Shown here: positions 18,786 through 28,009 of the stretch, piece after piece
Numbering within the stretch: the first letter of the stretch is position 1
How the letters are laid out: every line of letters starts with the position of its first letter
Assembly: GCA_965247385.1 (NCBI GenBank)
Contig: CBDFHG010000007.1
Coordinates: 930,001 to 994,000, forward strand
Length of the DNA: 64,000 nt
Direction: 5' to 3'
Source: Thermohalobaculum sp965247385
GTDB taxonomy: Bacteria > Pseudomonadota > Alphaproteobacteria > Rhodobacterales > Rhodobacteraceae
The notes under the pieces: model-generated
Databases searched by the model: none
What the model was told of the DNA's origin: nothing
The model's input: the letters and a program-made list of their open reading frames with translations, nothing else
Translations under genes and position numbers: made by a program

Positions 18786-19811
18786 ATGACACGACTTGGT
18801 TTGATGACCGCTTCGATTGCCCTCGCCGCTGGCCTCGCCACGCAGGCAACTGCGGCGGAAAAGCTGAATTACTACTGCTCGGCACAGGAGGACTGGTGCC
18901 AGTTGATGGCGCGCGGGTTCGAAGAAGCCTCCGGGATCAAGGTCAACATGACCCGGAGAAGCTCGGGTGAGACCTTCGCGCTGATCAAGGCGGAGTCGGC
19001 CAATCCCAAGGGCGACGTATGGTGGGGCGGCACCGGTGATCCGCATCTGCAGGCGGCCGAGGAGGGGCTGACGGTGCCCTACGTCACGCCGATGCGCAGC
19101 GAGTTGCACAGCTGGGCGATCAGCCAGGCGACCTCGGCCGGGGACAAGACCATCGGAATCTATTCCGGCGCCCTCGGCTATGGCTATAACGAGGAACTGC
19201 TGAAGGCCAATAACCTGCCGGTTCCGGCCTGCTGGAAGGATCTGCTGGACCCCGTCTACAAAGGCCATGTGCAGATGGCGAACCCGAACTCGTCGGGCAC
19301 TGCCTACACCACGCTGGCCACCATCGTGCAGCTGTTTGGCGAGGAAGGCGGATTTGACTTCATGAAGTCGCTGCACGCCAACATCAACCAGTACACGAAA
19401 TCCGGCTCGGCCCCGATCAAGGCGGCGGCGCGGGGCGAAAACACCATCGGCATCGTGTTCATGCACGACGCGGTGAAGCAGGCGGTCTCGGGCTTCCCGA
19501 TCAAGGTGGTGGCGCCCTGCGAGGGCACCGGCTACGAGATCGGCTCGATGTCGATCATCGCCGGTGCCCGCAACCTGGAGAACGCCAAGAAGTTTTACGA
19601 CTGGGCATTGCGCGCCGACGTGCAATCGCGCGCGCTGGAGGTGAAAGCCTACCAGGTGATGTCCAACGTGGCGGCGGTAAGCTCGCCCGCGGCACCGGAC
19701 CTCTCGACGATCAAGCTGATCGACTACGACTTCAAGCTTTACGGCTCGTCGGACGAGCGCAAGCGGCTGCTGAAGAAGTGGGACGACGAGGTCAGCGTCC
19801 TGCCCCAGTGA
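18786..19811 (+). CDS. Fe(III)-type ABC transporter substrate-binding protein
   Basis: A periplasmic binding protein of 341 residues with signal peptide MTRLGLMTASIALAAGLATQ cleaved after ATAA. The mature chain begins EKLNYYCSAQEDWC and contains ASGIKVNMTRRSSGE and NPKGDVWWGGTGDPH, typical of the AfuA/FbpA-like group. Related systems carry ferric iron, but also 2-aminoethylphosphonate or sugar phosphates, so the ligand is uncertain. The usual paired iron-binding tyrosines could not be pinpointed. It is the first gene of a three-gene operon with the permease and ATPase downstream. Confidence 0.85.
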   Translation: MTRLGLMTASIALAAGLATQATAAEKLNYYCSAQEDWCQLMARGFEEASGIKVNMTRRSSGETFALIKAESANPKGDVWWGGTGDPHLQAAEEGLTVPYVTPMRSELHSWAISQATSAGDKTIGIYSGALGYGYNEELLKANNLPVPACWKDLLDPVYKGHVQMANPNSSGTAYTTLATIVQLFGEEGGFDFMKSLHANINQYTKSGSAPIKAAARGENTIGIVFMHDAVKQAVSGFPIKVVAPCEGTGYEIGSMSIIAGARNLENAKKFYDWALRADVQSRALEVKAYQVMSNVAAVSSPAAPDLSTIKLIDYDFKLYGSSDERKRLLKKWDDEVSVLPQ

Positions 19812-19837
19812 GACGGCCGCAGTAAGCCGAGGCGGCC

Positions 19838-22036
19838 TTGGACCGCACGGCCCTTCTGTGGCTGCTGATCGGGGTAGCAGGCTTCTGCCTGCTGCCCTGG
19901 TACACCATTGAGGACGGCTTCTGGGCCTTCGAGTGGTTGCTCGACGGCTATCCGTTCGACACCGACTACGCCCCGGGGCTGTTCCTGCTTATCCAGGGTG
20001 AGAAACCCTGGCTGTGGCCGCTGGCCCCAATGCTTCTGGCACCGCTGGCAACATGGGGGCGCGCGAAATCGGACCCGGCATACGCCCGCTATCTGATCCT
20101 CGCCGGTGGAATCGGATTCTTCTGGCTGTTGGCGCAAGGCTTCGCCATCGGCATTCGGGGCTGGCAATTCGAAAACCTGCAACTGGCCTTCGGTCCGCTC
20201 GGCGACCGGCAATTCGGCATGGGCTACGGAGCGATCCTGGTGGCGCTGTCGTTCCTGTTCGCCTTGACCCAAGGTCTGGCTGCGCGCGGCGCGGTGAACG
20301 GCGATGTCTTCGTTGTCAGTTCAATCGGTTTCGTCGTCGCGCTGGTTGGCATTTTCATCATGTACCCGATCGGTCAGGTGCTGGTCAGCGCGGTGCAGGA
20401 CGATGCGGGCGATTACGCCTTCGGGCTGTTCGTCGAAAAGATGTCGGATCGGAAAATCTGGGGCCTGGGCTGCCTGACCGGGCGGATAAATTGCGGGGTT
20501 GCGTGGAACTCGTTGCTCCTGGCGGTTCTGGTGGGGGCGTTGACGACCCTGTTGGGGCTGGTCTTTGCGCTGGCGGTGACGCGCACGGGGATGAAATCTA
20601 CCCGGTTGCTGCGGGCGCTGACGGTGCTGCCAATCATTACGCCGCCTTTCGTGATCGGGTTGTCTATCATCCTGCTGTTCGGCCTGTCGGGGACGGTCAC
20701 GACCACGGTTGCAGAGGTCTTCGGCCTGCGACCGTCGCGTTGGGTCTATGGACTGCCGGGGGTGCTGATCGCGCAGGTTCTGAGTTTCACGCCCATCGCC
20801 TTCCTGGTGCTGATCGGCGTGGTCGAGGGTGTGTCGCCCTCGCTGGAGGAGGCGGCGCAGACGCTGCGGGCGGACCGGTGGCGCACCTTCCGCACCGTCT
20901 CGCTGCCACTGATGCGTCCCGGCTTGGCCAACGCCTTCCTGCTCGGTTTCATCGAGAGCATGGCAGATTTCGGCAACCCGCTGGTGCTGGGGGGCAATTA
21001 TGACGTGCTGTCTACCGAGATCTTCTTCGCCATCGTCGGGGCCCAGAACGATCAGGGAAAGGCGGCGGTACTGGCCATTGTGCTGCTGGCCTTCACGCTG
21101 GGAGCCTTCTACGCCCAGCGACGCTGGCTGGGGCGGAAATCCTACACCACCCTGACCGGCAAGGGCGATGCGGGGCTGCATCCCACGCTTCCGAATGGGT
21201 TGAAATGGGCGGTCTACGGGGTTGCAGGCGTCTGGACGCTGTTCACCGTCGTGGTCTACGGCATGATCGTCTATGGCAGCTTCGTCGAGGTCTGGGGGCT
21301 GAACAACACTCTGACCTTCAAGCACTACATCACCGCGTTCTCCATTGGCGAGGACGGTGTCCGCTGGTCGGGCGCGGCCTGGAACAGTTTCTGGACCACC
21401 ATCAAGATCGCTGCGATTTCGGCTCCACTGACGGCCGCTATCGGGCTGGTGACTGCCTATCTGCTGGTGCGCCAGCACTTCACCGGAAAGCAGGCGTTCG
21501 AGTTCGGCACCATGTTGAGTTTCGCCATTCCCGGCACGGTGATCGGGGTCAGCTACATCCTGGCCTTCAACGTGCCGCCCTTCGAGCTGACCGGCACCGG
21601 CGCGATCCTGGTGCTCAGCTTCATCTTCCGCAACATGCCGGTCGGGGTGCGGGCCGGCGTCGCCTCGATGTCGCAGCTCGATCGCAGCCTGGACGAGGCC
21701 TCGCTAACGCTGGGGGCCAACACCTGGCGCACCTTCCGCAAGGTAATCCTGCCCTTGCTGCGCCCGGCGATCCTGGCGGCGCTGGTCTACAGCTTCGTGC
21801 GCGCGATGACGGCGATCAGCGCGGTGATTTTCCTGGTCAGCGCTGAATACGACATGGCCACCAGCTATATCATCGGGCGGGTCGAAAACAACGATTACGG
21901 CCTCGCAATCGCCTATTCCACGGTGCTGATCCTGGTCATGCTGGCCGCTGTTGCGGTGTTGCAGTTTCTGGTCAGCGGGCGGCGGCTGGGACGACGATCC
22001 GAGACCGGCGGCACGGCATTTGCGGACGGCGTTTAA
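19838..22036 (+). CDS. Fe(III)-type ABC transporter double permease (FbpB-like)
   Basis: A 732-residue inner-membrane protein with two fused permease domains. Each carries an EAA-type loop: EEAAQTLRADRWRTFRTVSL near residue 345 and DEASLTLGANTWRTFRKVIL near residue 620. About 200 N-terminal residues with several membrane helices precede the first domain. The start used is TTG at 19838 with GAGG a few bases upstream; no ATG or GTG gives a better start. It lies 26 bases after the binding-protein gene and 19 bases before the ATPase. Confidence 0.9.
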   Translation: MDRTALLWLLIGVAGFCLLPWYTIEDGFWAFEWLLDGYPFDTDYAPGLFLLIQGEKPWLWPLAPMLLAPLATWGRAKSDPAYARYLILAGGIGFFWLLAQGFAIGIRGWQFENLQLAFGPLGDRQFGMGYGAILVALSFLFALTQGLAARGAVNGDVFVVSSIGFVVALVGIFIMYPIGQVLVSAVQDDAGDYAFGLFVEKMSDRKIWGLGCLTGRINCGVAWNSLLLAVLVGALTTLLGLVFALAVTRTGMKSTRLLRALTVLPIITPPFVIGLSIILLFGLSGTVTTTVAEVFGLRPSRWVYGLPGVLIAQVLSFTPIAFLVLIGVVEGVSPSLEEAAQTLRADRWRTFRTVSLPLMRPGLANAFLLGFIESMADFGNPLVLGGNYDVLSTEIFFAIVGAQNDQGKAAVLAIVLLAFTLGAFYAQRRWLGRKSYTTLTGKGDAGLHPTLPNGLKWAVYGVAGVWTLFTVVVYGMIVYGSFVEVWGLNNTLTFKHYITAFSIGEDGVRWSGAAWNSFWTTIKIAAISAPLTAAIGLVTAYLLVRQHFTGKQAFEFGTMLSFAIPGTVIGVSYILAFNVPPFELTGTGAILVLSFIFRNMPVGVRAGVASMSQLDRSLDEASLTLGANTWRTFRKVILPLLRPAILAALVYSFVRAMTAISAVIFLVSAEYDMATSYIIGRVENNDYGLAIAYSTVLILVMLAAVAVLQFLVSGRRLGRRSETGGTAFADGV

Positions 22037-22055
22037 AGGGGAATAGGGTCAGCAC

Positions 22056-23171
22056 ATGAGTATTCGGGGCAATGCGGCATCGGTGGTCTTCGAGCATGTC
22101 TCGAAGGTCTATGGCGGGACGGGGAGCGACTCGGTGCGCGCGATCGACAATATCTCGCTCCGAGTCGATCCGGGGGAACTGGTGACCCTGCTTGGCCCCT
22201 CAGGCTGCGGCAAGACCACCACCTTGCGCATGATCGCCGGGCTTGAGCGGGCGACCGAGGGGCGCATCCTGATCGGCGATCATGACGTGACCGGTTTGCC
22301 CGCCACCGACCGCGACGTCTCGATGGTGTTCCAATCCTACGCGCTGTTCCCGCATATGACGGTGTTCGAGAACGTGGCCTATGGCCTCGAATCCTCCCGC
22401 GCGCCCAAGGCGGAGGTCACGGAGAAGGCACGCGCGGGGCTCGACCTGGTGGGCCTCGGTGACTACGGCGACCGGCTCCCGTCCGAGCTTTCCGGCGGCC
22501 AGCAGCAGCGCGTCGCGGTGGCCCGGGCCCTGGTGCTGGAGCCACAGGTGCTGCTGTTCGACGAACCCTTATCCAACCTCGACGCCCGGCTGCGCCGCCG
22601 GGTGCGCGACGATATCCGCGACATCCAGACCAAGCTGGGCCTGACCGTGATCTACGTCACCCATGACCAGGAGGAGGCGCTGGCGGTCTCGGATCGAATC
22701 ATCGTGATGAATAACGCCGTGATCGCCCAGATTGGTACCCCACGTGAGCTCTACGACGCCCCCAGCGATGCCTTCGTCGCCGACTTCATCGGCGAGGCGA
22801 ACCTGATCAACTGCGAGGTGACGCAGGTCACTGGCGACCAGGCCGAAGTTCGCATCGGCCCGGTGACCCGCAGTTTCGACACCCGTGGTCTGACGCCGGG
22901 ACCGGCAAGGATCGCGGTGCGCCCCGGCCGGATCGATCTGTCCGATGCGGGGACGGAGGGGGTAATTCCAGGAGTACTGGTCAAGGTCACCTATGTGGGC
23001 GGCCACATGGAATATCTGGTCGCGACCGATCTCGGCGAGCTTTTCGTCACCAGCGAGGATGTTGAGCAGAAATTTGCCGTGGGAGCCGAAATCGGGCTGG
23101 TGCTGGCTGATTCCGGGCCGGTCCTGATTCCGGGCGATACCGGGTTCGCGGGAAGTGGGCGCAGCGGTTAA
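22056..23171 (+). CDS. Fe(III)/polyamine-type ABC transporter ATPase
   Basis: A 371-residue ATPase that drives the upstream double permease. Walker A is GPSGCGKTT, the Q-loop region MVFQSYALFPHMTV, the signature LSGGQQQRVAVARAL, and Walker B VLLFDEPLSNLD, followed by the switch His in YVTHDQEEA. The C-terminal third is a TOBE-like domain (residues ~280-360). It closes the operon, and its stop codon lies inside a 13-bp tandem duplication. Confidence 0.92.
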   Translation: MSIRGNAASVVFEHVSKVYGGTGSDSVRAIDNISLRVDPGELVTLLGPSGCGKTTTLRMIAGLERATEGRILIGDHDVTGLPATDRDVSMVFQSYALFPHMTVFENVAYGLESSRAPKAEVTEKARAGLDLVGLGDYGDRLPSELSGGQQQRVAVARALVLEPQVLLFDEPLSNLDARLRRRVRDDIRDIQTKLGLTVIYVTHDQEEALAVSDRIIVMNNAVIAQIGTPRELYDAPSDAFVADFIGEANLINCEVTQVTGDQAEVRIGPVTRSFDTRGLTPGPARIAVRPGRIDLSDAGTEGVIPGVLVKVTYVGGHMEYLVATDLGELFVTSEDVEQKFAVGAEIGLVLADSGPVLIPGDTGFAGSGRSG

Positions 23172-23188
23172 TTCCAGCGGTTAATTCC
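23163..23188. repeat. 13-bp tandem duplication across a stop codon
   Basis: AGCGGTTAATTCC occurs twice head to tail (23163-23175, 23176-23188). The first copy contains the TAA stop of the ABC ATPase. It looks like a recent slippage event with no effect on the protein. Confidence 0.8.
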
Positions 23189-23274
23189 ACTGACGCGCGC
23201 CCGCGAGTGCTATACTATCGGGGTGCGGCCACGCCCCGGCGCCGCGTAAAGGGCAAGGGACACCGGAAACCCCA

Positions 23275-25806
23275 ATGGACGTCGTCGTTTTCGCGCTTTC
23301 CGCACTGGCACTGGCGCTGGCCCTTGGTGCGCTGGCCGTGCCGGCGGCCCAGCGGATCGGATTGCCCCTGCCCGTCGTAATCGCGGGCGTCGGACTGATA
23401 GCGGGAACCGCCACGGCGCTGACCGATTTCACCCTGGCAGGATCAACCTTGGCAACCCACTATCTGTGGTTCGTCTCGCAGGTCGAAGTCGATTCCATTG
23501 TACTGCTGTATATTTTTCTGCCGCCACTGCTGTTCGAGATGGCGATGACCGTGAATGTGCGTCGCATGCTCGACGACATCGGCGTCGTCATCGTCATGGC
23601 TGTGATCGCGGTGGTGGCAGCTACAGTGCTGATCGGGTTGGCGGTCTGGGCGGTCACGCCCTTCGCGCTGGCCGCCTGCCTGTTGCTGGGTGCAGCAGTG
23701 GCGACCACCGATCCGGCGGCGGTCATCACCACCTTCCGCGAGATCGGCGCACCGAAGCGGCTCTTGGTGCTGCTGGAGGGCGAGAGCCTGCTGAACGACG
23801 CCGCGGCGATCGCCATCTTCACCTTCCTGCTGGCGCTGTTGGCGCCGGAGGCCACCCCGACCGCGGCCGGGGTGATCTTCGGGTTCCTCTACAGCTTCGG
23901 CGCCGGCGCGGGCTTTGGGCTTTGCATTTCCTATGCGGCCTCGCGGATCTACCCTCTGCTCGGTCGTTCGCCGCTGGCCGAGGCGTCGATGACGGTCGCG
24001 GTTGCCTATGGCGCCTATCTTCTTGCCGATCAGTGGCTGGGCGCCTCCGGTGTGGTCGCGGTGGTGTTCGCCGGGCTTGCCACCGGATCGACCGGCTTCG
24101 TGCGCATGGGGCCGGGCAACTGGAACACGGTTCTGGCAGTCTGGGCGCAGATCGGATTCTGGGCCAACACATTGATTCTGATGCTGGTTTCTCTACTGAC
24201 ACCGTGGATGCTGTTGAACCTTAGCTGGATGCAGGCGATGCTGGTGACGGTCGTCTATGCCGGGGCCTTCGCGGCGCGGGCGCTGATCCTGTTCGGCGCG
24301 CTGCCGCTGCTCGAGCGGACCGGACGCGCCGCGCAACTGGACCGGCCACAACGAATCCTGGTGTTCTGGGGCGGGGTCCGGGGGGCGGTGACGCTGGTTC
24401 TGGCAATCTCGCTGACCGAAACGCCGGTGCTGGGCGATGCCGGTCCGGTGCTGGGTGCGCTGGCCGCCGCTTTCACCCTGACCACGTTGTTCCTCAACGC
24501 CTCGACCCTGGCGCTGTTGACGGCACGGCTGGGGCTGGACCAGCTTTCCCCAACGGATCTGGCCCTGCGCGAGCGCATTATCGCCGGGTCGATCGAACGG
24601 GTGCGCTGCGTCATCCAGGATATCGCCGCCGCCCGGACACTGGAGCCGGAGGCGTTGGCGGTGGTTGAGAACGCACTTGGGCGTCGGCGCCGTGAGGTTG
24701 AGGCCAAGGCCGAGGCGGAGAGCAAGCGAATTCCCTTCGGCGAGCGGCTACGCCTTGGTCTGGCAATCCTTAGCGGGCAGGAGGCCCGGCTGGTCCGGCG
24801 CGGCTTCGATGAGGGCGCCATCGGTCCGCGGGCGACCAACCAGCTTCGCCTGATCGCCAGCCGCATTGCGGATGCAGCCCGCACCGGTGGCCGCGATGCC
24901 TATGCCGCGGCGTCGGAGGCGGCGTTAGGCTCGGTTACCGGGCACCGTCCAGCGCTGATGGTGCAGCGTTACCTCCATTGGGACCGGCCGCTGCGTGAGG
25001 CAATCGAGTTGCGCCTCACCGTGTTGCTGGAAACCGACCGGGTGCTCCGCGGTCTCCAGCGTTTCACCAGCGAGACACTTGCGCCGATGATCGGCACCGA
25101 TGCGGCGAAGAACCTGGGCGAGCTGTTGGCCTGGCGGCTGGATCGGGTCCGCGCGGCGATCGCCCAGATCGATCTGCAATACCCCGCCTATGTGTCGGCC
25201 CTGGAGCAAGCACTGATCGCGCGCACCGCCATCAGGCGTGAACGCCACCAGTATATCCGCCTTTATAACGATGGGGTTATCGGATCGGAGCTGCGCGACA
25301 ACCTGACCCGCGAACTGGATCGGCGCGAACGGGTCGCGGCGCGTCCGCCACGGCTGGACCTGACCCTGTCACGGGATGCCATGCTGGACATGGTGCCACT
25401 GTTCCGAGGCCTCGACCCTGGTCAGCGCAGCCTGGTCTCGCGGCGCCTGCGAACCCGATTCACAGCGCCGGGAGAAACGGTGATGAAGGCCAGGGACCGG
25501 GGTACGGAGATGTTCTTCGTCGCCTCCGGCGCGCTCGAAATTCGCAGCGCAGAGGGCGAACCGGTACAGCTTTCGAACGGTGATTTCTTTGGCGAGCTGG
25601 CGCTTTTCATGCCGATTTGGCGGCGGCGAAACACCGTTGTTTCCACTGGGTTTTGCCGCCTTCTGACACTTTCGCGGCGCGATTTCGTGCGGTTGAAAAA
25701 GAAAGATCCGACCATCGAAACCCTGCTCAGGCACGCCGCCGAGGAGCAACTAGGCAAGGACTTTCCGGTCATTCCACAGGTCGATCCAGAGACGGTTCCG
25801 CCGTGA
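23275..25806 (+). CDS. Na+/H+ antiporter (CPA1/NhaP type) with C-terminal cyclic-nucleotide-binding domain
   Basis: An 843-residue inner-membrane antiporter. Residues 1-410 form about twelve helices and include AVATTDPAAV and GESLLNDAAAIAIF (169-182), the conserved acidic transport site of CPA1 exchangers. A long cytoplasmic, helix-rich segment follows. From about residue 703 a cyclic-nucleotide-binding fold is seen: LFRGLDPGQRSLVSRRL, then GDFFGELALF and a phosphate-cassette-like Arg-rich stretch. The tail suggests control by cAMP or a related ligand, although the cassette is imperfect. It stands alone after the ABC operon. Confidence 0.9.
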   Translation: MDVVVFALSALALALALGALAVPAAQRIGLPLPVVIAGVGLIAGTATALTDFTLAGSTLATHYLWFVSQVEVDSIVLLYIFLPPLLFEMAMTVNVRRMLDDIGVVIVMAVIAVVAATVLIGLAVWAVTPFALAACLLLGAAVATTDPAAVITTFREIGAPKRLLVLLEGESLLNDAAAIAIFTFLLALLAPEATPTAAGVIFGFLYSFGAGAGFGLCISYAASRIYPLLGRSPLAEASMTVAVAYGAYLLADQWLGASGVVAVVFAGLATGSTGFVRMGPGNWNTVLAVWAQIGFWANTLILMLVSLLTPWMLLNLSWMQAMLVTVVYAGAFAARALILFGALPLLERTGRAAQLDRPQRILVFWGGVRGAVTLVLAISLTETPVLGDAGPVLGALAAAFTLTTLFLNASTLALLTARLGLDQLSPTDLALRERIIAGSIERVRCVIQDIAAARTLEPEALAVVENALGRRRREVEAKAEAESKRIPFGERLRLGLAILSGQEARLVRRGFDEGAIGPRATNQLRLIASRIADAARTGGRDAYAAASEAALGSVTGHRPALMVQRYLHWDRPLREAIELRLTVLLETDRVLRGLQRFTSETLAPMIGTDAAKNLGELLAWRLDRVRAAIAQIDLQYPAYVSALEQALIARTAIRRERHQYIRLYNDGVIGSELRDNLTRELDRRERVAARPPRLDLTLSRDAMLDMVPLFRGLDPGQRSLVSRRLRTRFTAPGETVMKARDRGTEMFFVASGALEIRSAEGEPVQLSNGDFFGELALFMPIWRRRNTVVSTGFCRLLTLSRRDFVRLKKKDPTIETLLRHAAEEQLGKDFPVIPQVDPETVPP

Positions 25807-26198
25807 TCCAAACCGGGCGTTTTTCTTCGCCGACAAAGGCGGAACTGTTCCGGATCTGAAATCCGTGAACCTCAAGAACTTCCCTGGTGAGCTTGATCAT
25901 TGCAAATCGGCGGCGGTTTTGGATCGGAATGGGTGGCCGTTTTCATCGGAATGCGCAGGGTCGAGTCATCTGACTCATATGCACGACTTTTCAAGAAATC
26001 AACGCCGCTTCAGCCAGCGTAGAACAGGCCAGTGCCGACGTGAATGCCCCGGCCGCAGGACGCGGCCCTACCCGCCTCGGCCGGTGCCATGACGGCGTCG
26101 CGATTGGCAATAACGGACGGCTTGCCAGCGGGTGGAAATTGCCGCAAACCTCGGACCCAGCCTGGAGACAGGCGGGCGGCAGGGCGAGGAAACGACCG
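25807..26198. other. Intergenic region, possible IS21-end debris
   Basis: About 390 bases without a supported gene. Around 25915-25960 there are two imperfect copies of a pattern TCGGAATG next to GGTGGCCGTTTTC, resembling the repeated motifs at the ends of IS21-family elements. The resemblance is from memory and weak. Ribosome-binding sequence for the Nudix gene (GGGCGAGGA) lies at the right edge. Confidence 0.3.
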
Positions 26199-26849
26199 AT
26201 GAGCGAAGGCCCCTGGCCCTACACGGAGACAACGCGCGAGCATATGCGCGCCAATCTGGCGGGCTATCGCCGCCGGGTTGCGGCAGCGCAGGGGCTGCGT
26301 GCGGCAGCTGTGTCGGTGGTGCTGGCACCAGCGGCGGATGGCGCGACAACCTTCCTGCTGACCCTCAGAACCCCGCGCCTGAATGCCCATGCCGGGCAAT
26401 ACGCCCTGCCCGGCGGCAGGCTTGATCCTGGCGAAGATACGCTGACCGCCGCCCGGCGAGAATTGCACGAGGAACTGGGGATCGCTGCTGCGCCCGAGCA
26501 GATGCTGGGGGTGCTCGACGACCTGCCGACACGATCGGGGTATCTGATCACGCCATTCGTGGTCTGGCTGGGCGAGGCCACGGTCCTGCGCCCCTCGCCG
26601 GGCGAGATTGCCGAGGTGCATCGTCCGCCACTTGACGACCTGTTCGCAGGCCGGGGCCGGGGCGGCAACCGGGGTCTGGCAGCGGATGACGAGGCCGGCC
26701 CTGCGGTGTTCTCGCTGTTCATCCCGACCCTGGGACATGATCTGTTCGCCCCAACGGCGGCGATCATGGATCATTTCCGCGAAGTGGCGTTGATGGGCCG
26801 CCCTACCCCGGCGGTGCGTTTTGGAGAACCCCGGTTTGCTCGGAAGTGA
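26199..26849 (+). CDS. Nudix hydrolase, CoA pyrophosphatase-like
   Basis: A 216-residue hydrolase with the complete Nudix box: Gly at about residue 72, then GEDTLTAARRELHEELG (pattern G-x5-E-x7-REx2EExG), the Mg2+-binding helix. The sequence before it, LTLRTPRLNAHAGQYALPGG, follows the UPF0035-type pattern of CoA and acyl-CoA pyrophosphatases (NudL group), so hydrolysis of CoA to phosphopantetheine and 3',5'-ADP is the best guess. The start at 26199 (MSEGPWPYTETT) is preceded by GGCGAGGA. A longer frame from 26040 is not supported. Confidence 0.85.
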   Translation: MSEGPWPYTETTREHMRANLAGYRRRVAAAQGLRAAAVSVVLAPAADGATTFLLTLRTPRLNAHAGQYALPGGRLDPGEDTLTAARRELHEELGIAAAPEQMLGVLDDLPTRSGYLITPFVVWLGEATVLRPSPGEIAEVHRPPLDDLFAGRGRGGNRGLAADDEAGPAVFSLFIPTLGHDLFAPTAAIMDHFREVALMGRPTPAVRFGEPRFARK

Positions 26850-26888
26850 GGTGGGGAGCCTCACGGCGAAGGTCTCGGTCATGGTGCA

Positions 26889-26921
26889 GCCGGTGGGCCG
26901 CATTCACCACGGCCCACCGGC
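26889..26921. terminator. Bidirectional hairpin between convergent genes
   Basis: A perfect 12-bp stem GCCGGTGGGCCG / CGGCCCACCGGC with a 9-base loop lies between the end of the Nudix gene and the end of the minus-strand gene at 26937. There is no clear T-run, so it may act as a weak terminator for either side. Confidence 0.5.
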
Positions 26922-26936
26922 AATCTCGATGGATCG

Positions 26937-27398
26937 TTACTTGCAGATTTCACCGCTATAGCGAACCAGGCCCTTCATATCATTCAGGTTGCGAAGATCG
27001 ACCAGCCCGAAACTTTTGAATTGCCCGCTGTAGCCTTTGAGCGTGCCGCGCGTCACATCGGTTTGAATGTCATAGGTAATTTCGATCATGTAGCGACCTG
27101 GCTTGCCGGGAATAGCGGTGAGAACGCCGAGGTCTTTCGTCTGCACGGAACCGCCATCATCCCGGCCAAAATAATGCTCCATGTCCATTTCCAGACCAGT
27201 CGCCGTTTCTCTTTGTGCAGTGATCTTTCCGGCAGCGTTGTTCACACTACCGGTCAAGGATGCGGAGATGATGATCGGTTTGCCTTCCCCTTCAGAAAAG
27301 AAGTTGGCAATTGCGACACCGCCGATGGGAAGGCAGCTTTGCTCCGCCGCCTGGGCGCTTGAGAGTGTAGCGCCGCCGGGCGCGGCTGTGACTATCAA
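26937..27398 (-). CDS. Secreted protein of unknown function, signal peptide frameshifted
   Basis: The mature part begins near AAEQSCLPIGGVAIANFF and ends YSGEICK, about 135 residues with two Cys that may pair. It looks like a periplasmic beta-rich protein and no family is recognised. The likely original start is ATG at 27423, giving MFKKLAYGLIVTA, but the sequence has four A instead of three after the second Lys codon, so this ATG now reads out of frame. The in-frame start used here (27398) leaves a shortened signal peptide. A second, truncated copy at 39083-39330 carries the same lesion. Confidence 0.6.
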   Translation of the reverse strand: MIVTAAPGGATLSSAQAAEQSCLPIGGVAIANFFSEGEGKPIIISASLTGSVNNAAGKITAQRETATGLEMDMEHYFGRDDGGSVQTKDLGVLTAIPGKPGRYMIEITYDIQTDVTRGTLKGYSGQFKSFGLVDLRNLNDMKGLVRYSGEICK

Positions 27399-27533
27399 TC
27401 CGTATGCGAGTTTTCTTGAACATTGTAACTCTTGCTCCTGTGGTGAGTTGGGTTTTGGGGGGTTATGCGTAGCAGGGTGAATTCAGGAAGCGGCTCGCCT
27501 GTTCGGTGACGTTGGCGTCGAAAACGCGGGTGT
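27181..27533. repeat. Left copy of the 353-bp island-flanking direct repeat
   Basis: This stretch matches 39083-39436 in the same orientation with only a handful of base differences (for example T/C in CAGTCGCC, T/G in CACACTACC) and length changes in one G-run. It contains the 5' half of the secreted-protein gene and the 3' end of the monooxygenase-like gene, both on the minus strand. The homology ends sharply at GGGTGT (27533), where island sequence begins. Confidence 0.9.
27463..27533 (-). pseudogene. 3' fragment of the ABM/YdhR-like gene (left repeat)
   Basis: Only the last ~23 codons remain, encoding the end FDANVTEQASRFLNSP…A and a TAA stop at 27463-27465. The complete gene is in the right repeat at 39297-39677. 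The break at 27533 marks the left island junction. Confidence 0.75.
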
Positions 27534-27582
27534 AGAAAGCTGCGTTCATTCTGGCCGCTGCTTCAGGAAATGCCTCAAGCGC

Positions 27583-27815
27583 GTAATTACTCACCCCTTG
27601 TGCCGCCCGGCGATGTCTGAATCAATGGGGCAATGGATCGTGCCGATCCTGAACGCTTGAGCAAAGAACAGTTGGTTGATCTGGTGCTTGAGACTTCCGC
27701 GCCCGGCAAAGACCTCGCGGACCTCTTCCAAGCCGCCGTCGAGCGCTAAAAAGGCGCGGCGGCGGCATTCCAAACCCGGCGGCGCCAAGCCCGGACACAA
27801 GGGGTGAGTAATTAC
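27583..27815. mobile_element. Short element with 20-bp terminal inverted repeats and IS66-like fragment
   Basis: A 233-bp segment bounded by GTAATTACTCACCCCTTGTG (27583-27602) and its exact reverse complement (27796-27815). The outer GTAATTAC is itself palindromic, so it could also be an 8-bp target duplication around a 217-bp element. Inside, 27632-27727 (+) encodes LSKEQLVDLVLETSAPGKDL and, after a stop, the shifted frame KPGGAKPGHKG, which resembles the N-terminal part of IS66-type transposases. It looks like a non-autonomous or decayed element at the island's left edge. Confidence 0.6.
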
Positions 27816-28009
27816 CTCACCATATTACATTGCCTAAATATGGCCTTGGAGGAGAAAGCGGGCCCTCCCCTTACTCCCCGCGGGTTCAGCCTTCAGCGTC
27901 ACGCGCTAGCCTACAATCTGGCGAACTGCCAAACGCTTGCGTATTCCTGAGAGGGCGGTAGCGTGGGCATTCAGTTACAGAAAGCCGTCAGGGGAAGGGG
28001 TGGCCCGCG

